DNA of 26,011 nt from JAJYTI01 sp035302145 (GCA_035302145.1 DATGSX010000031.1:1-26011), one strand, 5' to 3'; counted from the first letter of the stretch, positions 1 to 7,994 are shown. The notes: generated by a model from the sequence alone, not told the origin. Program-made: numbers and translations.

Positions 1-92
1 TAAACATCATACGCAACAAGTTAGTGTCAAGAATGTTTGCTGTTATTGCTCGAAACGAACCCTATGTAGATCTGATGAAATACGCCGCATAA
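1..92 (+). CDS. C-terminal fragment of a probable IS110-family transposase (truncated by window edge)
   Basis: An open frame enters from the left edge (first full codon at 3) and ends at TAA 90-92, giving 29 residues: NIIRNKLVSRMFAVIARNEP followed by YVDLMKYAA. The pattern NxIRNKLxxRxFAVxxRxxPYV-x-LxxxAA resembles the extreme C-terminus that I recall for IS110/IS1111-type transposases of Bacteroidota. These are DEDD recombinases guided by a bridge RNA encoded in the element's non-coding end. The catalytic domain lies outside the window, so the family call rests on this tail alone. The following 220 bases carry no convincing gene and would include the right end of the element if the call is right. 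It could instead be the tail of another small conserved protein. Confidence 0.5.
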   Translation, partial: NIIRNKLVSRMFAVIARNEPYVDLMKYAA

Positions 93-233
93 AATTATTT
101 AAAATTTAATGCCATTTAGTTTGGTTTAGTCATAGAATACTCTGCGTAATAACTCACCTATTGTTTGATTATAAGAAATTAGTTGTACTACAAAGTTTAG
201 TAAAGGCAGTTTTAATTGAGAGTGAAAACAATA

Positions 234-262
234 AATCTGTGAATATCCGTGATAATTTGTGG
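234..262. repeat. Decayed intergenic repeat-like phrase
   Basis: The stretch contains the phrases aatctgtgaat, atccgtgat and aatttgtgg. These resemble the degenerate 'aatctgtg-aatctgtgg' phrases seen scattered through intergenic DNA of many Bacteroidota genomes. A related phrase occurs at about 1929-1945 (aatctaggtgaatctgagg), and 'ctctgcgtaa' occurs just upstream. No function is implied. The assignment is from pattern memory and needs a genome-wide self-comparison. Confidence 0.25.
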
Positions 263-313
263 TGGAAATATCTAGGTATGGGCGTAAGTTTAATGTTATA
301 AATTTTTCTGTAA

Positions 314-1525
314 TTATGTTACCCAACTATCCTTCCCAGCAATAATCCCAGCAACCAGTAGAATCATCGACATAAGCATTAGAAATACAAAAGACAAGGT
401 CCATGAATTAGTCAAATCGAAGATCCCACCAAATATCGCTGGACCAGTTGCGGCGATTAAATAGCCGAAAGACTGTGCCATTCCTGAGAGCTTTGCTGCC
501 TGTAAGGTGTTTTGTGTTCGAAGTACAAAAAACAACATAGATAAGCTAAATGCCAAACCACTTCCTACGCCAAGCAATATACACCAAAGTAGAATATATT
601 TTGTTTTGAAGATGAGGGTACCTGTAATTCCTAGGATAAATAATATTCCTGTAAGTGCGCTCAACATCCGTTGGTCACGCATTCTAGCAGCAACAACCGA
701 TCCCACAAACGTAGTAGGCAATTGTGCGAACTGTACGTAAGCTAAAACCCATCCGGAAGCTTCTATAGTCATGCCCCAATCTTGTGCTACTTTTGGTAAC
801 CAAGCGGTTAAGCAATAATACATTAGCGATTGTAGTCCCATATAAATCGTCACTGCCCAGGCTAGTCGAGATTTTAATAGGTTTACTTTAACTTGTTTTG
901 GTTTGGCCATCTTTTTTTCTGCAGATATTTTCCTTTTGCGTCTGGTTGATTGTAGCTGTGGCGCCCAAATTATAACTCCGATAATAGCAAGAATTATCCA
1001 TACTCCTATAGAGCCTTTCCATCCGAGGTTGGTCCATTTTCCAATTCCTATACTCAACCCAGCCGCCAATGCAGCGGTGAGGTTCATTCCTACGGAGTAT
1101 ACACCCATCATAACCCCGATTTTCTTCGGAAACCTTGTTTTTATAAAAGCTGGCATCAATACGTTTCCAAAGGTGATAGCGGTACCTACCAAGGCCGCAC
1201 CAATAAATAGCGTGATGATAGAACCGTAAGAACGCAATCCTAATCCTACACTCAGTAATAGTAAGGATAACAACAAAACTAGTTCCATTCCAAAGCGTTG
1301 CGAAAAACGTGGAATTAGGCTTGATAAAAATCCAAAAGCCAGAAGGGGAATCGTAGTGAGCATCCCTGCAGCTGTTTTGGATAAAGATAAATCTAGACTG
1401 ATTTCTCCAATTACCGGTCCAACAGAAGTTAATGGTGCTCTTAAATTGGCAGAAAAAAAGATAACGCCTAGTATGGCGAGCGTGTTTCTTGCTTTGGTAG
1501 TGCTTAGATTTCCTTTATTTAGCAT
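314..1525 (-). CDS. MFS transporter, CynX/NimT family
   Basis: The protein has 403 residues with about 12 hydrophobic segments, the normal length for a 12-TM major facilitator. Residues 26-38 (ANLRAPLTSVGPV) form the conserved first-helix motif of the CynX/NimT subfamily, which includes the E. coli cyanate-cluster protein CynX and the 2-nitroimidazole exporter NimT. TM4 carries the subfamily-like GNVLMPAFIKTRFP segment. A basic cytoplasmic loop (RRKRKISAEKKMAKPKQ) separates the two six-helix halves. It sits in the inner membrane and is predicted to export a small anion or aromatic compound, but the substrate cannot be read from the sequence. It is a single leftward gene with no regulator or enzyme beside it, and I saw no clear promoter or terminator. 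Confidence 0.85.
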   Translation of the reverse strand: MLNKGNLSTTKARNTLAILGVIFFSANLRAPLTSVGPVIGEISLDLSLSKTAAGMLTTIPLLAFGFLSSLIPRFSQRFGMELVLLLSLLLLSVGLGLRSYGSIITLFIGAALVGTAITFGNVLMPAFIKTRFPKKIGVMMGVYSVGMNLTAALAAGLSIGIGKWTNLGWKGSIGVWIILAIIGVIIWAPQLQSTRRKRKISAEKKMAKPKQVKVNLLKSRLAWAVTIYMGLQSLMYYCLTAWLPKVAQDWGMTIEASGWVLAYVQFAQLPTTFVGSVVAARMRDQRMLSALTGILFILGITGTLIFKTKYILLWCILLGVGSGLAFSLSMLFFVLRTQNTLQAAKLSGMAQSFGYLIAATGPAIFGGIFDLTNSWTLSFVFLMLMSMILLVAGIIAGKDSWVT

Positions 1526-2255
1526 TGGCGTTTACTAGAATTAAGAATAAGAAATTAATGGGTAAAGATACATTGTATTTTGGTGATTCGTGACGGATGC
1601 TTATCACGGCCTTTACAAGTTTAGTCGGTTAATCGTTTAACTGTCCCCGTTACTTTGTCGGGATGTCACTTGGTTCTACTTAAAGGGAGCTTGTTTTTCT
1701 ATTGAGCCCGGAGCGTGTTGTGCCAGTTTTACCATCCCGTTCCTCTACAGCCTGTTACCTGCTGCCTAGTTCCTTTTATAGGGTTGTATTTAGGTCCTTA
1801 CAAATAATTTGCAACTGGTATTTGTTATTCCTAGGGTTTTCTCTGCGTCTCTTGGCGGTATTTTTGCGTTAGTCTCCGTAATAGCTCATAAGTGTATTGG
1901 CAAAGGTGGTTTTTGTTTCGAGTGAAATAATCTAGGTGAATCTGAGGTTATCAATTGTAATTAATAATTTGGTTTGAAAACTGATGACTTGTGAAAATGT
2001 TTTATTATCAGAATATCCCAAGAAAACAATGCATACTGTAAATATTAGGAAGCTAAAAACACCTGTTTTGTTGTATGCATAGCGTTTCATGGCAATTGAA
2101 GGGAGGGGGTTTTTGCTATTTTAGTGTCTGGCAGGATTCGATATTTAGCATGGTTAAGCTTGTTTAATTTGATGGATTTCAGTTAATATTTATATAAACT
2201 TTAGTATATTGCTTTTTGATTGAACGACTAACTAAACATTAAAAGAATTATTACC
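1526..2255. other. 730-base gene-free stretch with repeat-like phrases
   Basis: No convincing open frame exists on either strand. The segment around 1640-1880 is a patchwork: a short hairpin-like phrase with tccccg/cgggat arms (about 1643-1663), 'cctgttacctgctgcct' (about 1750-1767) and 'ctctgcgtctcttggcggtatttttgcg' type text (about 1841-1868). Such phrases resemble decayed dispersed intergenic repeats of Bacteroidota. An 8-bp inverted repeat lies at 2029-2036/2073-2080. The last 100 bases are very AT-rich and presumably hold the promoter of the DUF4870 gene, but no box matches TAnnTTTG. Confidence 0.5.
2029..2080. repeat. Inverted repeat ATGCATAC/GTATGCAT with an inner hairpin
   Basis: ATGCATAC at 2029-2036 is exactly complementary to GTATGCAT at 2073-2080. 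Between them lies a second small palindrome (aaaacacctgtttt, about 2055-2068). It lies about 180 bases upstream of the DUF4870 gene. It has no T-run, so it is not an obvious terminator; it could be an operator or chance. Confidence 0.35.
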
Positions 2256-2621
2256 ATGGAAGAAAAAATTAATAATCCAGAGCTAACTAGCTCCTCAGAG
2301 ACTGCGGTAGCAGAAGGGAAAACTACAGCGATTATAGCCTATATTACTATAGTAGGATTGATTATCGCGTTTATTATGAACAATGATAAGAAAAATACAT
2401 TTGCTGCTTATCATATCCGTCAATGTCTTGGTATAGCCTTAACAGGATTGGCTCTTGGAGTTGTAAATGTTATTCCAATTCTTGGTTGGTTAATCTCCAT
2501 TTTTGGATCATTATTCCTGATGGTACTTTGGGTTATGGGGCTAATAGGTGCTTTAAATGGAAAGGAAAAACCAGTTCCATTACTAGGAGAAAAATACCAA
2601 GAATGGCTAAAAGGTGTTTAA
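2256..2621 (+). CDS. DUF4870 family small membrane protein
   Basis: The protein has 121 residues. The N-terminal 20 residues are polar and acidic and are followed by a first membrane helix (about 23-41, AIIAYITIVGLIIAFIMNN). Then comes a conserved polar stretch, DKKNTFAAYHIRQCLG (44-59), followed by two closely spaced hydrophobic helices (about 59-100) and a short tail with EKYQEWLKG. The pattern of a 'F(A/V)xYHxRQ' segment between helix 1 and the hairpin is typical of DUF4870 (Tic20-like) proteins. Their function is unknown. It is monocistronic, with a strong terminator 70 bases after the stop. The ATG at 2256 follows an A-rich leader, as is usual in this group. Confidence 0.8.
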   Translation: MEEKINNPELTSSSETAVAEGKTTAIIAYITIVGLIIAFIMNNDKKNTFAAYHIRQCLGIALTGLALGVVNVIPILGWLISIFGSLFLMVLWVMGLIGALNGKEKPVPLLGEKYQEWLKGV

Positions 2622-2685
2622 AACTTTGGTGTTAAAAAGAAAACACGTGTAAAGATAAATTTTTTAAACTTTGTTTTAGCAAGTT

Positions 2686-2726
2686 AAAATGCTCTCAATA
2701 TGGTTATTGAGGGCATTTTTTGTTTT
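2686..2726 (+). terminator. Rho-independent terminator after the DUF4870 gene
   Basis: The 10-bp stem gctctcaata (2691-2700) / tattgagggc (2705-2714) has a 4-base loop and one G-T pair. It is flanked by an A-run before and attttttgtttt after, so it could work in both directions. Confidence 0.85.
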
Positions 2727-2920
2727 ATGGAAATGCAATACTAAAGTGTATAATAATAGAAGTTAGTTTGTTTATTTAAGATAAAAAAATCTTTTTTATT
2801 GCTGTCTCAGTGAGATAAGCTATATGTTTGTAGTTTTTCCTTCTTGCGAACACGGATTTTTCTCTCTTTTATCTAAGTTATTGTTAACAGATTTATGAGG
2901 TCTAATTGCTGAGTATTGTC

Positions 2921-2928
2921 TAGATTTG
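2921..2928 (+). promoter_or_regulatory. -7 promoter box (TAGATTTG) of ccsBA
   Basis: This is an exact match to the Bacteroidota -7 consensus TAnnTTTG; I see no good TTG at the expected -33 distance. Transcription would start near 2934-2937. That leaves about 10 bases before ATG 2946 and excludes the earlier in-frame TTG at 2916. Confidence 0.5.
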
Positions 2929-2945
2929 CACAAAATATTCTAGGG

Positions 2946-5900
2946 ATGCTTAAAAGAATAACCAATATACTATTTTCCACCCGTTTAATGTCGGTATTGT
3001 TTATTGCGTTTGCAATAGCAATGGCTATAGGAACTTTTTTAGATGCAGGTGGCGAAACATCGCCAACACCATATTCTCGTGAGTTGATTTACAATGCTTG
3101 GTGGTTTGAGTTAATCATGCTTCTATTTGCCATAAACTTCCTTGGAAACATAAAGCGATATCAACTACATAAGCGTAAAAACTGGGCTACCTTAATCTTA
3201 CATCTTGCGTTTTTACTAATTTTTCTAGGAGCATTTATTACCCGATACATCAGTTACGAAGGGATTATGCACATCCGAGAAGGAGAGTCTTCAGATATGA
3301 TTGTATCCGAAGATACTTATATAAAAGCATATATAGATGGGGATTACGAGGTTGATGGAACGGTTCAAAGACGCGTAGTACCAAAGAAAAAAGTTCGATT
3401 TGACGAACGGTTAAATAACGACTTCACTATTAAAACGGACTACCAAGATCAAGAAGTAATCATATCCTATGTAGATTATTTCGATTCTGCCAAGCATGGG
3501 GTTATTCCTAGAGAAGATGGAGATGCCTATTTGGAAGTGGTAGAAAGCAGTGAGGGCGTGAGGGAAAGTCATTGGATAAAGCTTGGTGGTGTAACCAGTA
3601 TAAATGGCTTGTTATTTGCCTTAAACAATGAAACCGATGGCGCTATCAACTTTTATTACGACGAAGAAACCGACCATTTTACAATGAAAACTCCCTATGG
3701 AGGATCGGTGATGACCATGGCTACGCAAGAAATGGATGATGTGTATGCAAATGAAGAACAAGATTTAAGACTTCGTGCGCTATACGACCTTGCAGGAATG
3801 TCGTTCGTTTTACCACAACCACTAATTAAAGGAGATTTAGCCATTACTCGAGCCGAAGGCGAAGATGCAATCAATGCAAAAGAAGGCCTTATTGTGGATG
3901 TTAGTAGTGCAGGCGAAACAAAAAGAATGTATTTATTAGGTGGACGTGGTTACGGACCGAATCCAAGTACTATAGATATTGCTGGACTAACCGTACATGT
4001 AAGCTATTCATCTAAAATATATAGAACCCCTTTTAAAGTGGAGCTTAGAGAGTTTATTGGTGAGAAGTTTCCTGGTACCGAAACCGCTTATAAATCCTTC
4101 CAAAGTGATGTTACGGTACACGACGATAGACGTGATGCACCATTTGATTTTGAAATATATATGAACCATATATTAAACTATGATGGTTACCGTTTATTCC
4201 AAGCTAGTTTCGATCCAGATGAAAAAGGTACTGTGTTATCTGTTAATCATGATTTCTGGGGAACTTGGATTACCTACGTTGGTTATGGATTTTTATATTT
4301 AGGATTATTGGCTATTCTATTTGATAGAAATTCCCGTTTTGGAAAATTAAGAGCACGATTGAAAAAACTACAAAAGAGAAAAGCACAGATACTTACTGTA
4401 TTCATGCTTTTATTAGCACCATTTGGATTTGCTCAAGGATATCAAGACAATCACGATCACGACCATGATCATTCGCACGATCACGAGGTACAAGAAGTTC
4501 AGAATACAGCTATTTCTAATGAAAACGATCACCAACATCAGATTGTAAAGCTTAAAGAAGAATATGTTGATTCTGTAATAATTAGCAGAGCGGTTAGTAA
4601 AGCCCATGCCGATAAGTTTGCTCACCTAATTATTCAGGACCAAGGGCGAATGAAGCCTATAAATACTTTTGCAAGTGAGTTGTTGCGACGCGTAAGCCAA
4701 AGAAACCACTATAAAGGACTAGACCCTAACCAAGTGTTTATTTCCATGAGTGAAGAGCCTATGCATTGGCTTCACGCTCCGCTCATTTACTTGCCAAGAG
4801 GAAACGATAGTATAAGAAAGGTGATAGGAGTAGACCAGTCTACCACACGAGTGGCACTGATTGATTTCTTTGATAGCCAAGGAAACTATAAGCTTTCCGA
4901 GGCCCTGGAAAGAGCTTCCAAGAAAACCAATCCGTCGCAATTCGAGAAAGACTTTTTAAAGGCACACGAAAACTATTACTTGCTTAATTTAGCTTTAAGT
5001 GGGGGGATTTTGAAAATATTTCCAGAGCCACAAAGTCCAAACAACAAGTGGATTTCTAGAATGGAGTTAAACGAAAGTAACTTCCAAGGACAAGACTCTC
5101 TCTTTGTGAAAAATGTATTACCGTTATACTATCATAGTATTAAAGAAGCTCGACAGACTGGCGATTATACGCAAGCGGAATTATTGCTAGATGGAATTCA
5201 CAAGTTTCAACAGCGTTTTGGTTCGGAGGTCATACCATCCGACAGTAAGATTCAAATGGAGGTGGTTTATAACAAATTAGACATCTTTAACCGATCCTAC
5301 AAAATCCTTCTACTCTTGGGAGTAGTAATGTTTATTTTGGTTATTGCACAGATATTCAGGGATTCTAAACCTATTCGAATCAGTTTAAATATCTTAAAAT
5401 ATCTAAACTGGGTGTTATTAATAGCTTTAACTGCTGGATTGATAAACCGTTGGTATGTTAGTGGTCACATGCCTTTGAGCGATGCCTATGAGTCGGTGCT
5501 TTATGTAGCCTGGGCAACTATTTTGTTTGGTTTAATAATGGGTAGAAAGAGCCATTTAACCATTGCATCCACAGCTTTTGTTGGTGCTATTGTACTTTGG
5601 GTAGCCCATTTAAATTGGATGGATCCTGCCATTAGTACGCTAGAACCTGTATTAGATAGTTATTGGTTAATGATTCACGTGTCGGTAATTGTAATGAGTT
5701 ACGGGCCGTTCACTTTAGGTTTCATCTTAGGATCTGTCGCCATGTTGCTCACTATATTGACTAACGAGAAGAACAAGAGAAAGATGAACCTTCATATTCA
5801 AGAGCTCACCATTATTAATGAAATGGCGCTTACCGTAGGTTTAGTATTACTGACTATTGGAAACTTCTTAGGAGGCCAGTGGGCAAACGAAAGCTGGGGT

Positions 5901-6212
5901 AGATATTGGGGTTGGGATCCAAAGGAAACCTGGGCATTGATTAGTATCATGATTTACGCTTTTGTAATTCACGCTCGTTTAGTTCCAGGATTAAGAGGAC
6001 GATGGACGTATAACATGCTATCTATCTTTGCTTATAGCTCCATTATGATGACCTATTTTGGAGTTAACTTCTATCTAGCCGGATTGCACTCTTATGCTAG
6101 CGGTGATGTAGGCGCAACTCCAAGTTTTGTTATTTATGTTACCTTAGCATTTGTGGCACTTTGTACTGTTGCCTACTTTAGGAATAAAAAATATTATGTA
6201 AAGAAGAAGTAA
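2946..6212 (+). CDS. ccsBA: Fused cytochrome c biogenesis protein CcsBA (ResB-CcsA)
   Basis: This inner-membrane heme transporter and cytochrome c synthase (system II) has 1088 residues from ATG 2946. The reading frame also runs back to a TTG at 2916, but that codon precedes a promoter -7 box. The N-terminal ResB/CcsB half has TM helices near residues 4-25, 45-60 and 75-95, then a large periplasmic domain and another TM helix (about 440-460). A short hydrophobic segment (482-495) ending in FAQ is followed by the His/Asp repeat HDHDHDHSHDH (503-513). The C-terminal CcsA half has about eight helices. It carries the tryptophan-rich heme-binding WWD motif (W979 to W996, ending WGWDPKETW) and four candidate heme-ligand or core histidines: H841 (GHMPLSDAYES), H911, H1009 and H1048 (GLHSYASGD). 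The fusion order matches other Bacteroidota. It is monocistronic and terminated at 6241-6286. Confidence 0.93.
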   Translation: MLKRITNILFSTRLMSVLFIAFAIAMAIGTFLDAGGETSPTPYSRELIYNAWWFELIMLLFAINFLGNIKRYQLHKRKNWATLILHLAFLLIFLGAFITRYISYEGIMHIREGESSDMIVSEDTYIKAYIDGDYEVDGTVQRRVVPKKKVRFDERLNNDFTIKTDYQDQEVIISYVDYFDSAKHGVIPREDGDAYLEVVESSEGVRESHWIKLGGVTSINGLLFALNNETDGAINFYYDEETDHFTMKTPYGGSVMTMATQEMDDVYANEEQDLRLRALYDLAGMSFVLPQPLIKGDLAITRAEGEDAINAKEGLIVDVSSAGETKRMYLLGGRGYGPNPSTIDIAGLTVHVSYSSKIYRTPFKVELREFIGEKFPGTETAYKSFQSDVTVHDDRRDAPFDFEIYMNHILNYDGYRLFQASFDPDEKGTVLSVNHDFWGTWITYVGYGFLYLGLLAILFDRNSRFGKLRARLKKLQKRKAQILTVFMLLLAPFGFAQGYQDNHDHDHDHSHDHEVQEVQNTAISNENDHQHQIVKLKEEYVDSVIISRAVSKAHADKFAHLIIQDQGRMKPINTFASELLRRVSQRNHYKGLDPNQVFISMSEEPMHWLHAPLIYLPRGNDSIRKVIGVDQSTTRVALIDFFDSQGNYKLSEALERASKKTNPSQFEKDFLKAHENYYLLNLALSGGILKIFPEPQSPNNKWISRMELNESNFQGQDSLFVKNVLPLYYHSIKEARQTGDYTQAELLLDGIHKFQQRFGSEVIPSDSKIQMEVVYNKLDIFNRSYKILLLLGVVMFILVIAQIFRDSKPIRISLNILKYLNWVLLIALTAGLINRWYVSGHMPLSDAYESVLYVAWATILFGLIMGRKSHLTIASTAFVGAIVLWVAHLNWMDPAISTLEPVLDSYWLMIHVSVIVMSYGPFTLGFILGSVAMLLTILTNEKNKRKMNLHIQELTIINEMALTVGLVLLTIGNFLGGQWANESWGRYWGWDPKETWALISIMIYAFVIHARLVPGLRGRWTYNMLSIFAYSSIMMTYFGVNFYLAGLHSYASGDVGATPSFVIYVTLAFVALCTVAYFRNKKYYVKKK

Positions 6213-6240
6213 TAAGTTTACTTAATTAAAGGTATAGATA

Positions 6241-6286
6241 AATCTGAGATCCTGAACATCCATGTTTTGGAACTCAGATTTTTTTA
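6241..6286 (+). terminator. Terminator after ccsBA
   Basis: aatctgag (6241-6248) pairs with ctcagatt (6273-6280). The long loop contains a smaller aaca/tgtt hairpin, and a run of seven or more T follows. Confidence 0.8.
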
Positions 6287-6392
6287 TTAGTTAATGCTTT
6301 TCTATTTAATTTATACCATTGTAGAACACCCATTTTCAATGGATGACAGAATATTAATTAGACTACTTAGGTTTTGTTTAAAAGCTAAATTA

Positions 6393-6426
6393 TTGTTATT
6401 TGTTAGTTTAAAGACGGTTATTTTTG
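6393..6426 (+). promoter_or_regulatory. Promoter of the dodecin gene
   Basis: TTG at 6393-6395, a spacer of 23, and TATTTTTG at 6419-6426 (exact TAnnTTTG). The leader is then about 35 bases and almost purely A/T, ending at ATG 6466. Confidence 0.5.
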
Positions 6427-6465
6427 TAATTTCATTACTTATTAATCAATAAAAATAATATAATT

Positions 6466-6666
6466 ATGTCAATTGTAAAAGTAGTGGAGGTTATTGCTTC
6501 TTCAGAAAAAAGCTTTGATGACGCTGTACGCAATGCGGTAGCAGAGGCTTCAAAAACGGTGAAAAATATTGATTCTGTTTATGTGAAATCACATAAAGCC
6601 CATGTAAAAAATAATAAAATTGTTAGTTACGGTGTAAACTGTAAGATTTCGTTTAGAGTAGAATAA
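6466..6666 (+). CDS. Dodecin family flavin-binding protein
   Basis: The protein has 66 residues, the normal dodecin length. The N-terminal strand SIVKVVEVIASSEKSF leads into a helix (about 15-31, FDDAVRNAVAEASKTV) and then two long strands, NIDSVYVKSHKAHV and IVSYGVNCKISFRVE. This is the beta-alpha-beta-beta fold that assembles into a hollow dodecamer storing flavins in the cytoplasm. The aromatic residue that stacks on the flavin in many bacterial relatives (Trp, in AWVKEQ-type strands) is Tyr39 here. The Gln/Arg of the next strand (YQV/YRV) is Gly56. The ligand set may therefore be altered. The gene is single, with its own promoter and a hairpin terminator. Confidence 0.87.
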   Translation: MSIVKVVEVIASSEKSFDDAVRNAVAEASKTVKNIDSVYVKSHKAHVKNNKIVSYGVNCKISFRVE

Positions 6667-6696
6667 AGAAATATTTAAATAGTGTGTCTATTATTA

Positions 6697-6721
6697 AGCA
6701 ACAAATTTTTGTTGCTTTTTT
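6697..6721 (+). terminator. Terminator after the dodecin gene
   Basis: agcaac(aaa) at 6697-6705 pairs with (ttt)gttgct ending at 6716, followed by a T-run to 6721. Confidence 0.8.
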
Positions 6722-6861
6722 TATTTATAAGGAAGAATAAAGCTTGTTTGTATTCTTAATAACTATGTGTATTTGGGATAATTTAAACTAATTATTAACT
6801 TTATTTTATATATTGTCAGCTAGTATATAAAGAAGGTTTATAAATCTTGTAAAACACAATT

Positions 6862-7926
6862 ATGCGTAAAAATTTCCTTTTAATTTTAGTCTTTGGTCTT
6901 CTGAGCTCTATGTTTATATACAGCTGTAGTAGCGATGATAATGCTCCTGATAAGGTGGTTGAAGAGCCAGAGGAACCAGAAGAGCCTAAGGTAGGTGTTG
7001 AAAATTATCCAACATTCGATAATGTATTGACTGCTTTTGCTGAAGGGCAATCGCAAAGTGTAGAAGGCACATTTGAATTCCCTACCGATGGCCATCAATT
7101 AGAAGCTATAAAAATGTATGTTCAAGATATATGTCCTGACAGAAATTGTGATGAGTGGGATAGGTATGCTAATGTATATGTAAAAGATAAAGAAACGGAT
7201 ACCTGGTACGAGATTGCAAGGTTTATTACTCCATATTGGGTAGGGACAGAGAAGTTAGATCGTGGATTAGAATTTGATGTAACCGATTTTAAATCCCTTC
7301 TTTCTGGAGAAACCGAACTGAAAATATATACCGAAACTTGGAACCACAAGGGAAGGACATATAGCGTAGATTTTGACTTTATCTATGGTGAAACAGATTA
7401 TAAATACTCTGCTGTAGTGCCTATTATACAACATAACAAATCTTCTATAGATGGGGTGCCATACGGAGTATCACATGAATTTGAACTGAACAAGCAAATT
7501 ACAGTTCCAGTAGGTGTAGAAGCTGCACATTTACGCAGTATTATTTCTGGTTGGGGACATGCTATGCCGTATGATGCTGGAGGAAGAGGTTGTGCGGAAT
7601 GGTGTTTTAGAACCCATCATATTTTGGTGAATAATGTACCGACATTCGAGCATTATTTAGGTCCTATAGGTTGTGCACAGAATCCGATAAATAATCAGAG
7701 TCCTGGAAATTGGCAGGGCGAACGAGCTGGTTGGTGTCCGGGAATGGCAGTTCCTGTAAGAGAAGATGTACTAGATGAATCATTAATAGGGGACTCCTTT
7801 GCTTTTGAATATGAACTAGAGGAATGGACTAATAATGGAAGAAATGGCGATGCCTATTATGCTATTTCTAGCTTTATCGTTGTAAAAAGCAACGAACCAA
7901 TAGCGCAGAAGCCAAGCGTTGAATAA
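6862..7926 (+). CDS. PNGase F-type peptide-N-glycosidase, lipoprotein
   Basis: The enzyme is predicted to remove N-linked glycans from glycoproteins by cleaving the Asn-glycan amide bond. Its 354 residues have a lipoprotein signal peptide with lipobox IYSC (Cys22). An acidic SSDDNAPD follows, as in surface-exported Flavobacteriaceae lipoproteins, then a low-complexity EEPEEPEEP linker (34-42). From about residue 51 the protein is colinear with the Elizabethkingia meningoseptica PNGase F two-domain beta-sandwich, shifted by 40 residues. The known catalytic Asp60, Glu118 and Glu206 (mature numbering) correspond to D100 (CDEWDRY), E158 (YTETW) and E246 (CAEWCF). All six cysteines of the disulfides are present (C91/C96, C244/C248, C271/C292). 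It has no extra N-terminal bowl-like domain and no SusCD or glycosidase neighbours. It converges on fumC. Confidence 0.95.
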   Translation: MRKNFLLILVFGLLSSMFIYSCSSDDNAPDKVVEEPEEPEEPKVGVENYPTFDNVLTAFAEGQSQSVEGTFEFPTDGHQLEAIKMYVQDICPDRNCDEWDRYANVYVKDKETDTWYEIARFITPYWVGTEKLDRGLEFDVTDFKSLLSGETELKIYTETWNHKGRTYSVDFDFIYGETDYKYSAVVPIIQHNKSSIDGVPYGVSHEFELNKQITVPVGVEAAHLRSIISGWGHAMPYDAGGRGCAEWCFRTHHILVNNVPTFEHYLGPIGCAQNPINNQSPGNWQGERAGWCPGMAVPVREDVLDESLIGDSFAFEYELEEWTNNGRNGDAYYAISSFIVVKSNEPIAQKPSVE

Positions 7927-7953
7927 CAAATAGTGAAATAGATAACATAAAAG

Positions 7954-7994
7954 AAAAAGTAAGCCGTTTAGAAATTCTAAACGGCTTGCTTTTT
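7954..7994. terminator. Bidirectional terminator between the PNGase F gene and fumC
   Basis: A near-perfect 20-bp hairpin with core aagccgtttaga (7961-7972) / tctaaacggctt (7976-7987). A-runs on the left and T-runs on the right serve both converging genes. Confidence 0.9.

Larger units (their letters stand above)
2622..2945. other. Intergenic region between the DUF4870 gene and ccsBA
   Basis: This stretch of 324 bases holds the terminator at 2686-2726. A weak A/T hairpin follows (aagat-aaaaaa-atctt, about 2779-2795) with a run of T. An imperfect palindrome, tctcagtgaga, lies at about 2805-2815. The -7 promoter box of ccsBA is at 2921-2928. There is no gene. Confidence 0.5.

Noticed and set aside
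126..326. 66-codon minus-strand ORF overlapping the end of the MFS gene
   Set aside because: It runs through repeat-like intergenic text, has no recognisable residues and no promoter; the overlap with the MFS stop looks accidental.
2916..2945. TTG start for ccsBA, ten codons upstream of ATG
   Set aside because: The TTG precedes an exact -7 promoter box at 2921-2928, so it would not be in the transcript from that promoter; the ATG at 2946 gives a normal CcsB N-terminus.
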